Shown piece after piece: positions 10,249-20,764 of a stretch of 64,000 nt of DNA (positions are counted from its first letter, which is position 1; the number at the start of each line of letters is the position of its first letter). This DNA comes from Arachnopeziza araneosa. Its lineage: Eukaryota > Ascomycota > Leotiomycetes > Helotiales > Arachnopezizaceae. Made by a program: the position numbers and the translations under genes. Under the pieces are notes generated by a model. It made no database searches, was not told the DNA's origin, and was given only the letters and a program-made list of their open reading frames with translations. Location: positions 24,341-88,340 of the forward strand of contig QYAI01000002.1 of the NCBI GenBank assembly GCA_003988855.1, in the 5' to 3' direction.

Positions 10249-11692
10249 CTAAGAAGATCGGCTCAGCTCAGTCTCCTCAACCCGATATTCAACCTTTTCA
10301 GGCACCTCGGCATCAAACGGAATGGCACCAGCCACCTCCTTAACTCTCATGATATGACGGCCAGTCCGCATCCAGTGGAAGGAGACATATCCCAGGACGT
10401 AGATGAAGCCCACAAGTGGGACAATATAGGAGATGCGAGTGCCAGCAGCGTCAGCTACAGCACCCTGAATGGGAGGGAAGACAGCTCCTCCAGAGACACC
10501 CATGACGAGGATACCAGCACCGCGACGAGTATGGCGGCCGAGGTTGGCGGTTCCGAGGGTGAAAAGTGTAGGATACATTGGTGCTTCGAAGAAGAAGATG
10601 GCAATCAAAACACCGACAGCTGGTTTGCCGTGGATGGAGCAGATGATGGCGTTAAATGCGATAGCAACGCAAGCATAGACCATAAGGAGGAAGTCGGCTT
10701 GGAAAACGGTTGCAAGAGCTGTGGCAACGAAGCGACCAACGGTGAAGGTGATGAGAGCGTATGAGAGCAAGTTGGAAGCTTGAGCTGAAGTGAAGGTTGC
10801 ATTCTCGGTGGCATAGTTGATAAAGAAGGAAGCTGCAAAGAGTTAGCACAGTCAAATTAATATTCACGAGTGACTTACCGATAGTGACTTGAGCACCAAC
10901 GTAGCAGAACTGAGCAATGAAAGCAAAGATCATGTTGTACTGCTTGTAGATGGGACCTTGACCAATCTCATTTCCGAACTCATCGGTAGCGAAGTTCTCA
11001 ACGGTCGAAGAGTTGAGCATCTCCTCAGAGACTTCGGGAAGCTTGGCGACCAAGAATAGAACAGCGATTGCAACACCAGCACAAGCAACGGCCAAATAGA
11101 CGAATTGCACATTGACCAAGTTGTTGGCGTTCTTACCGGAGAAGAAGAACTTGGAAGCAATCAAGGGACCAATGAACGAGGCAACACCGTTCCATGACTG
11201 ACAGAATTGGAGACGAGCAGAAGCGCTGGCAGGGTCCCCAATGACAACAGCGTAGGAGTTGGCAGCTGTTTCAAGAGTTGCAAGTCCGCAAGCAATGACA
11301 AGCGTGCAAGCGCAGAAACCTCCAAAAGATGCGATGCGGTTGGCATAGGTAGAGAAGTGTGCGGTCGGCCAGAACATGATGGCTCCAAGCGAGTAGAGGG
11401 AAAGACCCATGAGGATGGTAATCTTGTAACCCTTTCTCTTCATGACTTCGGCAGCGACGGGTGAGAAGAGGAGATAACCACCACCGAAGTAAACGACTTG
11501 GAGACCAGTTGATTGAAGTTTGGTGATATCGAGGACCGTTTGGAAATGCTTGTTGAGAACATCGAGGAGGCCATAACTGAAACCCCACAAGAAGAAGAGG
11601 GAGATGACGAGGGAGAGAGGGAAGATGAGGGCCTTTCCTTTCAAGAAGCCCGTCGCCAGGGTAGGAGCTGCAATTGGAATACCGCCGGCCAT
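10249..11692 (-). CDS. MFS sugar permease, L-fucose/glucose-galactose (FucP-like) type
   Basis: This is a plasma-membrane proton symporter of the fucose-permease branch of the major facilitator superfamily; the substrate is probably a monosaccharide but is not determined. Exon 1 is 11692-10879 and exon 2 is 10832-10249, with a 46-nt intron (gtaagt...ttgcag) that keeps the frame, giving 465 residues. About 12 hydrophobic segments are visible. The first follows ALIFPLSLVISLFFLWGF, a sequence typical of the branch (the LFFLWGF word). Later come FGGGYLLFSPVAAEVMKRKG (the loop 2-3 motif region), ATLETAANSYA and GVSGGAVFPPIQGAVAD. The C-terminal tail is acidic and cytosolic. The gene stands alone, with gene-poor flanks on both sides, so no catabolic partner is suggested by context. 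Confidence 0.9.
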
Positions 11693-12038
11693 GGCAAGGT
11701 TTGGTTGTTTAATGAGAGAGATTCAAAGATGAGAATGCTCTGGTGAATGAAGGAGGAGAGGATGTTGCTGATGATGTTTACTTCCCATGATGGGTACCAG
11801 AGTTATATAGAGTTCTTCTCTATGAGAGAGATTTTCTCCAGACTTGGGATTGCCTCTCCATACTGATAGGGTTGATAGGGCGAAATTGATTGCACGACGT
11901 CTCAGACATGCTGACAAGGAGCAAGCATGGTCAATTCTAGCTAGGATCGAAGACGGTTTTGTGCCACCAAAACAAGGGTGCTCTCAGCAGTGTGATCTCG
12001 AGCTCAAACTTGAGCATCTAGTGGCTCCACGGCTTTTG

Positions 12039-12113
12039 ACGGTAGAGAATAGACGGTAGAGAATAGACGGTAGAGAATAGACGGTAGACGGTAGACGGTA
12101 GACGGTAGACGGT
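12039..12113 (+). repeat. Nested minisatellite: 14-bp then 7-bp units
   Basis: Three copies of acggtagagaatag (14 bp) are followed by four copies of acggtag (7 bp) and a partial one. The 7-bp unit is the first half of the 14-bp unit, so the array shows unit contraction or expansion. Confidence 0.95.
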
Positions 12114-12455
12114 CATTGGGCCTAACGCGATTCTCATCAGTGGCTGTCCGAGAGAGCGGCCGAAAGAAGGACTGAAGCTACAGATCTGCAAGATGGTAGA
12201 AGGGCAACTTCCGCCATCCAATCACATGGGACACTCACGTCTGCCGGGAGATCTCTCGCTGGTGTCTGCGGGGCGTTAACATATCAACAGCTCCACTACG
12301 GCGTCAAAAGCAGCTTGCCCGTCAGAGCCTAGATGTCGAACCAGTTGAAGAGGTTGGAATAACGAGGGACAGAACTGCCCCGCCAAGTAGGGTGTAGCTT
12401 CATTTGATCAAAGACAGCCAGAACTAACTCGTGGTTATCTCGTAAGAAGATAGTC

Positions 12456-12533
12456 TTCTCTCATGCGCTCTACTGATATTCTCTCATGCGCTCTACTGAT
12501 ATTCTCTCATGCACTCTACTGATATTCTCTCAT
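12456..12533 (+). repeat. 23-bp tandem repeat, 3.4 copies
   Basis: Three copies of a 23-bp unit containing ctctcatgcgctctactgat plus a partial fourth. The third copy differs by one base (gcactc for gcgctc). It is non-coding. Confidence 0.95.
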
Positions 12534-13453
12534 ATGCACGATAAGCTGATATGGAATCTACGCACAAGTGAAATCCCTGGGCATTCTCAACATCTAGGCA
12601 CAAGACGCCAGAAAGACTACTGCTCAACAAATCCTCCCACCCTATCAGAAGTAGAATCGCGTCACAAGAAACCCTCTGCATATTCTTTTCTTCCAGAAAC
12701 CTTGCTTCTAGCGTCCTTCTCGATGCCCTCTCTGTCCAGTCGCTGAAATTCATTCTAGCGAGATGGTGGGGTCCGGAGAAGACCCATTGGTCTGGGAGCT
12801 GGGAGGCGCCAAACGGTAAAGACTTCTCGCGGTGGCTGGTGCAAGGGGAGAGGTGACGTCGGCTCTAGAGTAAACAGAGTAGCATTGTATGCAGAGTTGC
12901 CATCGTGGTCCTTGCTGAGAGTACAAGATGCGTGCGTGGATAAGGCCGATTGCGAGAGGAGGACCGAGACATCATCTTTGCCCTCAGCTACCGGACGACT
13001 GGAGATGTTGTTGGAGTCTCATTGAACAGATCCAAATGGCGGCATTGTTGAAGTTTATCTCCAACGTAGGTCTAGAACTTATCGATAAGAACCATGGTTT
13101 TTGAGGCTTTTTGAAGTTTACGTGATATTATTGAGGGCAATATGGCTTTCGCTGCGGAGATGAGGAAAAGTGAGCCCAGAAAAGAACGGTAAACGAGGAG
13201 GAAACATCATATATAATGTTTAAACTCATGTCACACACCATAGACTCAGATTACAATTTATTATACTTTATTCAAGAGAGCCGATATTATACTTTCGACA
13301 AAAGTAAACGTCTGCATGCTCCAATGACATGTAGAGGCATGTCGTCTAACAGTGAACCAAACAGACCCATTTAGTATGCACCTTTCACACTCCGTTCAAA
13401 TGCTCCCATGTGTACAAATCCATACATAAACGCCACGCCAAGAAACCGTTCCT

Positions 13454-16172
13454 TCACAGGTTTCCAATGCGACTCAAGAACTCTTGAACACGGACAATTT
13501 CTACATCACGTTCCTTCTCCAAAGAGCGAACAATATTTTCAGCATTGGCATCAATCATATCAGCCCCATTCTCATTTCCAGAACAGGCAATGGCGATAAT
13601 CTTACGATATTTATCGCAGAGTTCTGAATCCTTGCTCTTCAAATCCTGAACAGTGGAGTCGAGAGATTTGTTGATTGTTTGATATGCGTTGAGTCGAGCA
13701 CGGAGTATATGAATTGGTGGGAGAGTCGAGGTCAACATTTGACGATCTGTTCGGTCGAGAAGAAGGGGTTGGTGAGGGTTGAGAACAACTTTTGATAAGG
13801 CACCTGCAGCCTTTTCCGAAATGCTTAGCCCCTTGTCTGCATCTCCCAACTCCATCTCCAGTTCACCATTCATTTGGTTGTATTGGGTTTGAAGTTCCGA
13901 CAAGTGAGTTCGTTCCTCATCAAAAGCTCTCATCAAGTTGGCCGTCTTTAGCTTTCGTACCTCGCGTTCATCCGCCTCTACTTGAAGACCATCAACACGT
14001 CGTCTACGATCTCCAACTTCTCCAGAGGCCTCTCTGAGTTGGACGTGAATATCATCAATGATAGTTTGTTTCTTATCCTTCTCTTTGGTGAACTCAGATT
14101 CTGTTTCTTGCAACAATGATGTGATAGCTGCCAAAGTTAGTAGTGAATATTGAGGCAGGCAAGTATACTCACAGTTGATAATTTCTTCGCTGCTCTCTTT
14201 AGCTTCAGGACCTACGGCTTTACTCAACCGACCTTCTTCATGGCCTTCGAAATCGGCTCGATCACCGACACCAAAGTCCGCAGGAGTTAAATTTGCTCGA
14301 TTAGCAATGGATATGTCTGCTCCCACTTCCAGAAGCTGAGAAATGACACTTCGGTTGCCAATTCTTGAAGCAAGGTTCAGAGCAGTATCGCCGGATCTGT
14401 CTTGGATGTTGACAATCTCGGACATGAAGCGACCAATTCCTATTGAACGAAGAGCTGGAAGATCAACGGAGAAAGATTGCTGACTGTTTGGGGCGCTGCC
14501 TTGGCGAACGACAAATTCAAGAAGTGATTCCAGGTAGTACTTGCTGGCTTGGCTGCGACCTTTGACCGCAGAAGTGACGGCGATATGATGTAGAACAGTT
14601 CTACCCTTTGCATCACAAAACTCGATCGTTGGGCCAAGTAACTCGAGCATATCAGGGAAACTATTTTGCTCCAGATTGTTGGTAACGAGGCAAGAGCGCA
14701 TGAGTGCAGTCTCTCCACTTGCGTTAGTACGAAACATGTTTGCGCCATGTGCAAGTAAGGCCTTGACAAGAGTTACCCTAGCAAGAGTTGCAGCCCAGAT
14801 TAAAGCGGTATTGCAGCTACCGTCGATTGGAATATCGAGATCCTCAGGAAGCAGACTTAAAAATGCCTGATGTTTGGTGAAATCGCTTTGCGTATAATTA
14901 GTAAAGAGTGACATCAAAAGCTCTTTCTTTGCAATACCACTCGTATTAGTCGGTGTTGGCAAAGGTGGAAGAGGCCTGCGATCACCCTCTCCTTGCACAT
15001 GTTGCGTATGATATACAAAAGACTCATTTGGTTCGGTTGGTGACACTTCTCGCATTGACATGTTCATATGGTCGTCTTGAATTGTCTGCTGAGAATCGCC
15101 AAGGGTGGGTCGCATTCTCTTTCTTGGAGGCTCTTCGAAGTCACCGTTAAGTCCATCTTCACGGCCAGTGTGCGAGAATTGAGTGGCATATGCTGAATCC
15201 TGTGGGCCTGCGTTGAAGCTATCAGCTGATGCAAAGCTTTGCATACTTTGCTGAGAGCCGCCAGGGTATGCAGACTCTTGTGAACCTAGATTTTGCTGAG
15301 AAGATTGTCGGCTGAAACTAGTCGGGCGTACAACATTGCCATTTCTGATACGTGGAACTGGTGAGTCGAAGCGTGCTTTACTGATTGCCGCAACTGCATG
15401 AGATGCTGTACTTGAGATGTTCTTGAAAAACGTCCCTGATTGATTCGCAGATCTGTTCTCAACACCAGAGTTATAGAGTCTCTTGCGCTGAGCAGCCATG
15501 GCTTGTTCTTTTGTAGGTGTATCGATGCCACCTTGTCCTGGATTCCCACCATCCTGACCCATATCGTAGGTCAAAAGAGGTCTGAGAAGTTCCTCTACCC
15601 CATACTGTCTGCAAAATTCAACACCTCTTTCGAATTTGATCCAGGTTCCCTGATATTTGCCATAGCCTCCTTGAACCTTCTCATGCTCACCAATTAGGAT
15701 CTCTTTCTCCAGAACCTTTGTCCGCTTTCCTTTCTCAATACCTGCGACCTTCAATATCTGGGTTGCGTTCAACCAGCTATCTTTACGACGGCGCATGACT
15801 GCGATTCCATTGACCTCCATTTCATACACATCTACAGTTGAATATATGGCCTACACAATCAAATTAGCGCAAATTGAAGAGGGAGTGAAGTATACTGACC
15901 GAGTAAATTTGGGGCGCAGAATCTCTATGAGTAGCTCCATTACCGTTTTCATATTGGCGGAATGATGATGAGGGTTGCATCATCAAACCACCCCCTTGGG
16001 AGCTTTGGCTCATGCTGAAAGACATTTGGGGATTGAGCCGAGTAGCAGACTCTTGGTCTTCGAATACGCCGCTTGTAGAAGAGAATGAACGAGATTTGTT
16101 GAGATGGTTCGACCGAGAGAGGGTCGTGGTGACAAAGGACTGAGGATTTGCGGTAATTGTCGTCGAGGCCAT
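13454..16172 (-). CDS. mbp1: APSES transcription factor of the MBF complex (Mbp1/Res type)
   Basis: This is the DNA-binding subunit of the G1/S regulator MBF, acting in the nucleus with a Swi6-type partner at MCB (ACGCGT) sites. Exons are 16172-15900, 15850-14173 and 14127-13454, with introns of 49 and 45 nt and a total of 874 residues. The short second intron is a multiple of three and can be mistaken for coding. Residues about 1-91 are a Ser/Gln-rich leader. The APSES/KilA-N domain (about 92-200) contains VYEMEVNGIAVMRRRKDSWLN and ATQILKVAGIEKGKRTKVLE. Ankyrin repeats occupy about 430-620 (DGSCNTALIWAA, GETALMRSC, GRTVLHHIA, SGDTALNLASRIGN). A C-terminal coiled coil follows (ETESEFTKEKDKKQ onward). 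The family length is usually 700-900. The start is the first ATG upstream in frame with MASTTITANPQ. It is divergent from the LYR gene. Confidence 0.95.
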
Positions 16173-16712
16173 CAGTTGGAATTGAAGTGTTCTCTCTGAC
16201 CTAATTGCGATATGAAGCGGGGAGTGGGGAGGGGATGGAGGTGAGCGACACAACTCGATGCTATAGAAAGCCTGCGACTTCCTCGCTGTGAAGGGTATCT
16301 CTTCTCTCCTCTTGGATGCGATGCGATACGAGCGGCGATAAAGTGCACAACGCGTTCAAGTCGTGAAGACGTGACAGAGTTTAAGTGGTTCTGTGCACGG
16401 AGGCCAATTGAAGGCCGAGATTGACGCGCTCTGAACGCGAGTGTTTTATGCACGGTAGTGAATTGATACGCGGCCCCCGACGAGGCCGGAATTTGTACGA
16501 TGACACGAAAAGACTGAAAGAAATGGAGTCTTTAGGAGAGAAGATAAGAGAATGGAAATGGAAAATAAACTCGACTTCATCTTCTAATCCCCTGAACATC
16601 TCCTCCCTGAATAAGAACCGAAAATGGTAGCCTTGCTATATACACCCCTTTGACATTGACCCTCCTCGATCTTGGAAACTAGATTTGTTTGCAGCTGTCA
16701 AAACAACGCGTC
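16173..16712. other. Shared divergent promoter, mbp1 and LYR gene
   Basis: About 540 bp separate the two start codons. It contains CGCG-rich words (gacgcgctc, gaacgcgag near 16426-16441) and a complete ACGCGT directly before the right-hand ATG. Short frames here are not supported. Confidence 0.5.
16706..16711 (+). promoter_or_regulatory. MCB-type box ACGCGT
   Basis: ACGCGT is the consensus site bound by MBF, whose subunit is encoded next door. The copy ends one base before the ATG of the LYR gene (16713), so it lies in the 5' leader rather than a typical upstream position. A chance match is possible. Confidence 0.35.
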
Positions 16713-17891
16713 ATGAGTTCGAGACAATTAATTCGGCCATCTATCATAAACCTTGTGCATATTAAAGCTTCCTCAATCAGCGATCTCGCAGTTGACTCAC
16801 TTCACGTATACCGACGCCTTCTTCGAGCAGCGACCTACTTACCTGATTCCTTCGCGCGGACATACATTCACAATGAGATTGTTTCGAGTTTCAGAAGGCA
16901 CTATAAAGATGGTCGATTATGCCAAGGAAGTCAACAAATTCAGGTGGGATCGGTAAAGCACAAGCTGGTCGCCAAAAGAGTTAAAGATGCCCGATCAAAA
17001 GCAAAACTTCTGGAGAGAGCTGGAGAAGGCAGTCTCGAAGATTTGAAAAATGTCCTTTTTATTGTACATGGCCGGAAGGGAAAGAAAAAACGGGAGTTGA
17101 TCAAAGATCTTATCCGACCTTCTGATGTGTCTGTCGATGCAGCAGTTGAAGAACTCTACAACGGTTCTGCAAAACAAGTCCTCGAATTTGTGTCTAGCCC
17201 AAAGTTCGATACATTTCTGAAGAGCCAGCAGGCCAATCCACCACCAGAACACCCAAGGTACAGGGTCAAACATCTTCGTCCTAGCATACCCAAGAAGAAC
17301 CTATGGGATCGACCAATGCCTAAAAAAAGGCAAGCAAATCTTCGAAAACGATGGTGGGCATATACGCTAGACAGACTGCTTCCCCCGGTACCGCGTGCAG
17401 AATGGGACCGGCTCAAAGCACTTGCTACTGGTTTGCAGGTTGAAATATCTCCACCAAGACGTACTCGCATTTCAAACGGAGTGGGATACACAAAACAAGT
17501 TACATTGAGGGAGTTGACTGGTCCGATCAGCGAGACGTACCCTCTTATCAATAGCTTCGAATATGATAGTGATAGAGAGGTCTTCACAACGAAGGAGGAA
17601 ATATATGAGAAGACCCCCCGTCAATTTACCTCAAGATCTTTACAAAGGCTCTTTGCTAGTATTTGGAATATGACTGCAACTATGGCACAAAATCCACAAA
17701 CAGGCGATTGGAGTGTTGAGTGGGGGAGACCAAGGACAGCAGCTCTCGATGGCGAATTTACTCAACCTTCTCAGAGCGATAAGGAGCTTTTCATAGGACT
17801 CGATGCTTTTGGAAGGCCAAAGAGGAAGATGGATGCGCTTCGAAAGAGAATAGCGGAAACATCAACAAAAAGACGCAGCAAGGAACTCTGA
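16713..17891 (+). CDS. LYR-motif protein (Complex1_LYR), probably mitochondrial
   Basis: A single exon of 392 residues. ATG 16713 is the only ATG that includes the LYR region. Residues about 25-65 match the LYR family: LHVYRRLLRAATYLPDSF then ARTYIHNEIVSSFRRHY. LYR proteins act as adaptors in mitochondrial Fe-S transfer or respiratory-complex assembly. The rest of the protein is long and basic (AKLLERAGEGSLEDLKNVL, GRKGKKKREL, then NLRKRWWAYTLDRLLPPVPRAEW), far larger than the 80-120 residue core members. This matches the fungal LYR proteins with extended C-termini. The basic N-terminus (SSRQLIRPSIINLVHIK) would suit mitochondrial import. No intron was found, though one near 16915 cannot be excluded. 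Confidence 0.75.
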   Translation: MSSRQLIRPSIINLVHIKASSISDLAVDSLHVYRRLLRAATYLPDSFARTYIHNEIVSSFRRHYKDGRLCQGSQQIQVGSVKHKLVAKRVKDARSKAKLLERAGEGSLEDLKNVLFIVHGRKGKKKRELIKDLIRPSDVSVDAAVEELYNGSAKQVLEFVSSPKFDTFLKSQQANPPPEHPRYRVKHLRPSIPKKNLWDRPMPKKRQANLRKRWWAYTLDRLLPPVPRAEWDRLKALATGLQVEISPPRRTRISNGVGYTKQVTLRELTGPISETYPLINSFEYDSDREVFTTKEEIYEKTPRQFTSRSLQRLFASIWNMTATMAQNPQTGDWSVEWGRPRTAALDGEFTQPSQSDKELFIGLDAFGRPKRKMDALRKRIAETSTKRRSKEL

Positions 17892-18076
17892 TGAAATGAA
17901 ACGAAGTTTTATACAATCTATGACCAGTTTCTATTTGATTGAGATGACCATGTCTCTCGGGGCAGATCAGAGGAGAACTATTCTACAGCCAAACGTCAAT
18001 TCAAGTAGTCCACCTACGAACGGGCAGAGGTTCAGCGGTGTTCGACGAATAAAACTTAGATTCTCCGCTATCTTTT

Positions 18077-18694
18077 CTATCCAGCTCTCTTAGCCAGCTC
18101 CTCTAACCCTTCACCATCGACCCTCATCGTCTGCCACTCAGTCAAAGCCTTTGCCCCAATCCTCTCGTAGAAGTCAATACTAGGCTTGTTCCACTTCAGA
18201 ACGCTCCACTCCAACCTTCCTCCCTTCAGTCGAACCACTTCCTTCGCCAGCTCACCAAGCAATCGCTGGCCATAGCCCTTTCCTCTGTATATCTCTCTTA
18301 CAAACAAATCCTCTAGGTAAATTCCTGGACGCGCTCGCCACGTAGAATAGTTGTGAAAGTACAATGCCATTCCCGCTGGCTTGCCATCAGGCGTGAAGAG
18401 GAGGAGGCATCGTGCTGGACGAGACGCAGAGATACTATCACCTTCCGAAGGTGTGGTATTGGTTGGGGAGATGAGGCCGGAGGGCGCAAATGCAATGGTA
18501 TTTGACAGAGTTTCAGGTGTCGCTTCTACCGCGTCAGGTTCCTTTTCGTAGTCTGCGAGCTCTTGAATGAGTTGCAGGATTATAGAAACATCTAGTACAT
18601 AATATGTTAGTGTGTATGCCGGACTTTGGAGGAGGGAAAGGTCACCTTCACGGCGAGCGTAGCGGACAACAACCCCTTCTTGTGAAGAAGGCAT
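18077..18694 (-). CDS. GNAT N-acetyltransferase, diamine acetyltransferase-like
   Basis: Transfers acetyl from acetyl-CoA to an amine; the family is closest to spermidine/spermine acetyltransferase-type enzymes, and the substrate is not proven. Exons are 18694-18646 and 18591-18077, with a 54-nt in-frame intron that begins gtgacc and ends tactag. After splicing the N-terminus reads VVVRYARREDVSIILQLIQE, the classic start of the family. Residues total 187. Motif A is visible as YLEDLFVREIYRGKGYGQRL (acetyl-CoA pyrophosphate loop, R-G-K-G-Y-G) and motif B as WNKPSIDFYERIGA. An upstream in-frame start at 18847 would add 51 residues, but homology begins right after MPSSQEG, so I chose 18694. Confidence 0.85.
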   Translation of the reverse strand: MPSSQEGVVVRYARREGDLSLLQSPAYTLTYYVLDVSIILQLIQELADYEKEPDAVEATPETLSNTIAFAPSGLISPTNTTPSEGDSISASRPARCLLLFTPDGKPAGMALYFHNYSTWRARPGIYLEDLFVREIYRGKGYGQRLLGELAKEVVRLKGGRLEWSVLKWNKPSIDFYERIGAKALTEWQTMRVDGEGLEELAKRAG

Positions 18695-19235
18695 TTTAGA
18701 ATCGACGATGTGTAAAATTGGGAACAGCGCTTCCGCTTTTGTATACCAATTGAATGGTGGCTGCAAGTTGCAAATTTTTTGGTCTGAGCTGTCAATTGCA
18801 AGGCGTTCGACATGTTTTTTACCCCGCCAAAATGTCTTGGCAGGCACCGACTCTTCTCTCAGTCATGATCTCCATTTTCCTCATTCAGTAAACACAACTC
18901 AGGCAGCGAAGCGCGTAAAGCATCTTCTTGATTAAATTTGAACTATTCAGGAGCAGCCTTGGACACAATGAGCTTCCTACCTCCCGGCTTGCAGCCCATC
19001 TACTCGGATCTCTAATCTATTTCTCAGCTATCCCTCTAGGTATGAGCATCAGCCATTTTGCCGGCTTCTTGGATTCTGCTCTATGTCAGCAGCTCTATTT
19101 CGCCTAGATACTTCCGATCAGTCTTTGACGGAGAACCTCCTTTTCAAACTTCAAATATCTCGGTTATATACTCTTACCACATCGAAATATTCAATCTCAT
19201 TCCGTCTTCACAAGTCATACCTATTCATCGTCATC
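18695..19235. other. Divergent intergenic region, GNAT and alpha/beta hydrolase
   Basis: It serves as the promoter space for both genes. The hydrolase frame stays open upstream to 19083, but nothing before 19236 looks conserved. Confidence 0.5.
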
Positions 19236-20320
19236 ATGTCGGCATCACTTAAACCACCGTTCGACAAAGAGTTAGCTGAGGTAATGAAATATTTCCCCCC
19301 ACCAGACCCAGCCAAAACAGACTTGGAAATCATTCTCGAATATCGCAAAGAGATAGCCCCTCAAACCAAACCGGAAAATGTGCTCACGGACCCAGCAATT
19401 ATTCATTCCGAAGTCACCATTCCAGGGCCAGCAGGTGACTTGATTCTGTCAATTTTACGTCGCAAAGACTCAGTCGCAGGTGCTAGACCAGGAATTTATT
19501 TCTGTCACGGAGGCGGGATGGTTATTGGGACACGATTCTTTTCGCTCAGCGTCGTTTTCCCGTGGATAAAGGAGATGGATTTAATTCTTATTACTCCAGA
19601 GTATCGACTCGCGCCAGAAAACCCAGATCCTGCGATTGTGGAAGACTGTTGGGCTGGCTTAAAATGGGTCGGAGAGAACCTAACAAAGCTTGGCATCAAT
19701 CCCGACAAGCTTATGGTCTCAGGAGGTTCTGCAGGAGGTGGAATTGCTGCTGGGATGGCACTCATGGCTCGGGATCTGAAGGGCCCAAATATTTGTGCTC
19801 AATTTCTGCTCTATCCGATGTTAGATGATCGAGTCAACTCAATTTCAAGCTTGCAATTCATGAATGAGGGAACATACACTGGAACTGCTAACATTAGGGG
19901 TTGGAACTTTCTACTGCCGGGGAAGCGAGGTAGTGAGGATGTTAGTATTTATACGGTCCCAGCAAGAGCAACAAACCTCAAAGATCTCCCGCCTGCATAC
20001 ATTGAAACTGGCTCTGCGGAACCTTTTAGAGATGAAAATGTGGCATATGCATCGAGCCTATGGAGAGACGGCGTACAAGCAGAAATACATGTTTGGTAAG
20101 TGTTCGACATGGAGTATCCATCTAACTCTGTTGAACTCGGTGAGATATACACGCTGACTTATGATAGGCCTGGCGCTTGGCACGGAGTGAGTTATAATTT
20201 ATATATATAAAGCAATCGACTCTAACAAATTTGCAGTATGATGTCTTTGCTCCGCATGCAAAAGTCGTCAAAGATGCTTTAAAGACAAGAATGGCGTGGC
20301 TGAAGCGGACTCTGGACTAA
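19236..20320 (+). CDS. Alpha/beta hydrolase, hormone-sensitive-lipase (HSL) type esterase
   Basis: A serine esterase or lipase, probably cytosolic. Exons are 19236-20095, 20168-20186 (only 19 nt) and 20237-20320, 320 residues in all. The oxyanion-hole motif is FCHGGGMVIG (residue about 90) and the nucleophile elbow is VSGGSAGGGIAAG (Ser at about 163). The acidic residue is expected in GSAEPFRDENVAYA. The catalytic histidine lies in VWPGAWHGYDVF, which is assembled across all three exons. The ATG at 19236 was chosen because MSASLKPPFDKELAEV begins the conserved region. It is divergent from the GNAT gene and in tandem with the dehydrogenase gene 445 bp downstream. Confidence 0.9.
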
Positions 20321-20764
20321 TTAACAGATCAAGCCAGGAGTAGATCCCAACCCAGATTCGATATTCTCTAGGTTTCGTGAATATTTCAAGAAACAAAATG
20401 TCAAACAATATTCGAAACTTCAATTCCAAACTTGATGCAGACAATTTGTTCTACTATGCTAATCAATTCTAAGAACGGACAGCGCCACCAACGTGACAGC
20501 TTCCTCTTTAAATTAACTTTCCTAACGCTAAACTCCTTTCTCCATATGATCTAGTTTTCTAGACGGCTGACCGGTCTTCAAATCGGCAGTTATTTATTCA
20601 ATTCAATGCGCTGAAAGAGTGACGTCGCTTTTTCGTCCAGTGACGTAATTCATTTTTCGTACATGGGATATATATGTTTCCAAACTTTTGATTTCCCAAC
20701 ATATTATATTATCTTTCATAATTCAAATCATTAACTTTTACTATAAATCCAAAATAAATACAAG
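20321..20764. other. Promoter region of the dehydrogenase gene
   Basis: A TATA-like word (gggatatatatg) lies about 100 bp before the ATG at 20765, with the AT-rich leader typical of this genome. A pair of gtgacgt words (about 20620-20646, CRE-like TGACGT) precedes it. Confidence 0.45.

Larger units (their letters stand above)
11693..13453. other. Gene-poor stretch with two minisatellites
   Basis: It holds the promoter of the permease and two short tandem repeats (12039-12113 and 12456-12533, listed separately). Overlapping frames of about 60-86 codons on both strands are without recognisable content. The right end probably carries the 3' untranslated region of the Mbp1 gene. Confidence 0.5.

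Noticed and set aside
10354..10764. 136-codon plus frame inside the permease gene
   Set aside because: Antisense shadow of exon 2 of the permease, whose spliced frame and membrane segments are clear.
14128..14172. Continuous coding through the middle of mbp1 as one exon
   Set aside because: These 45 nt are in frame but have a clean gtgagt donor and ttggcag acceptor, and encode a strip foreign to the family, so I call an intron.
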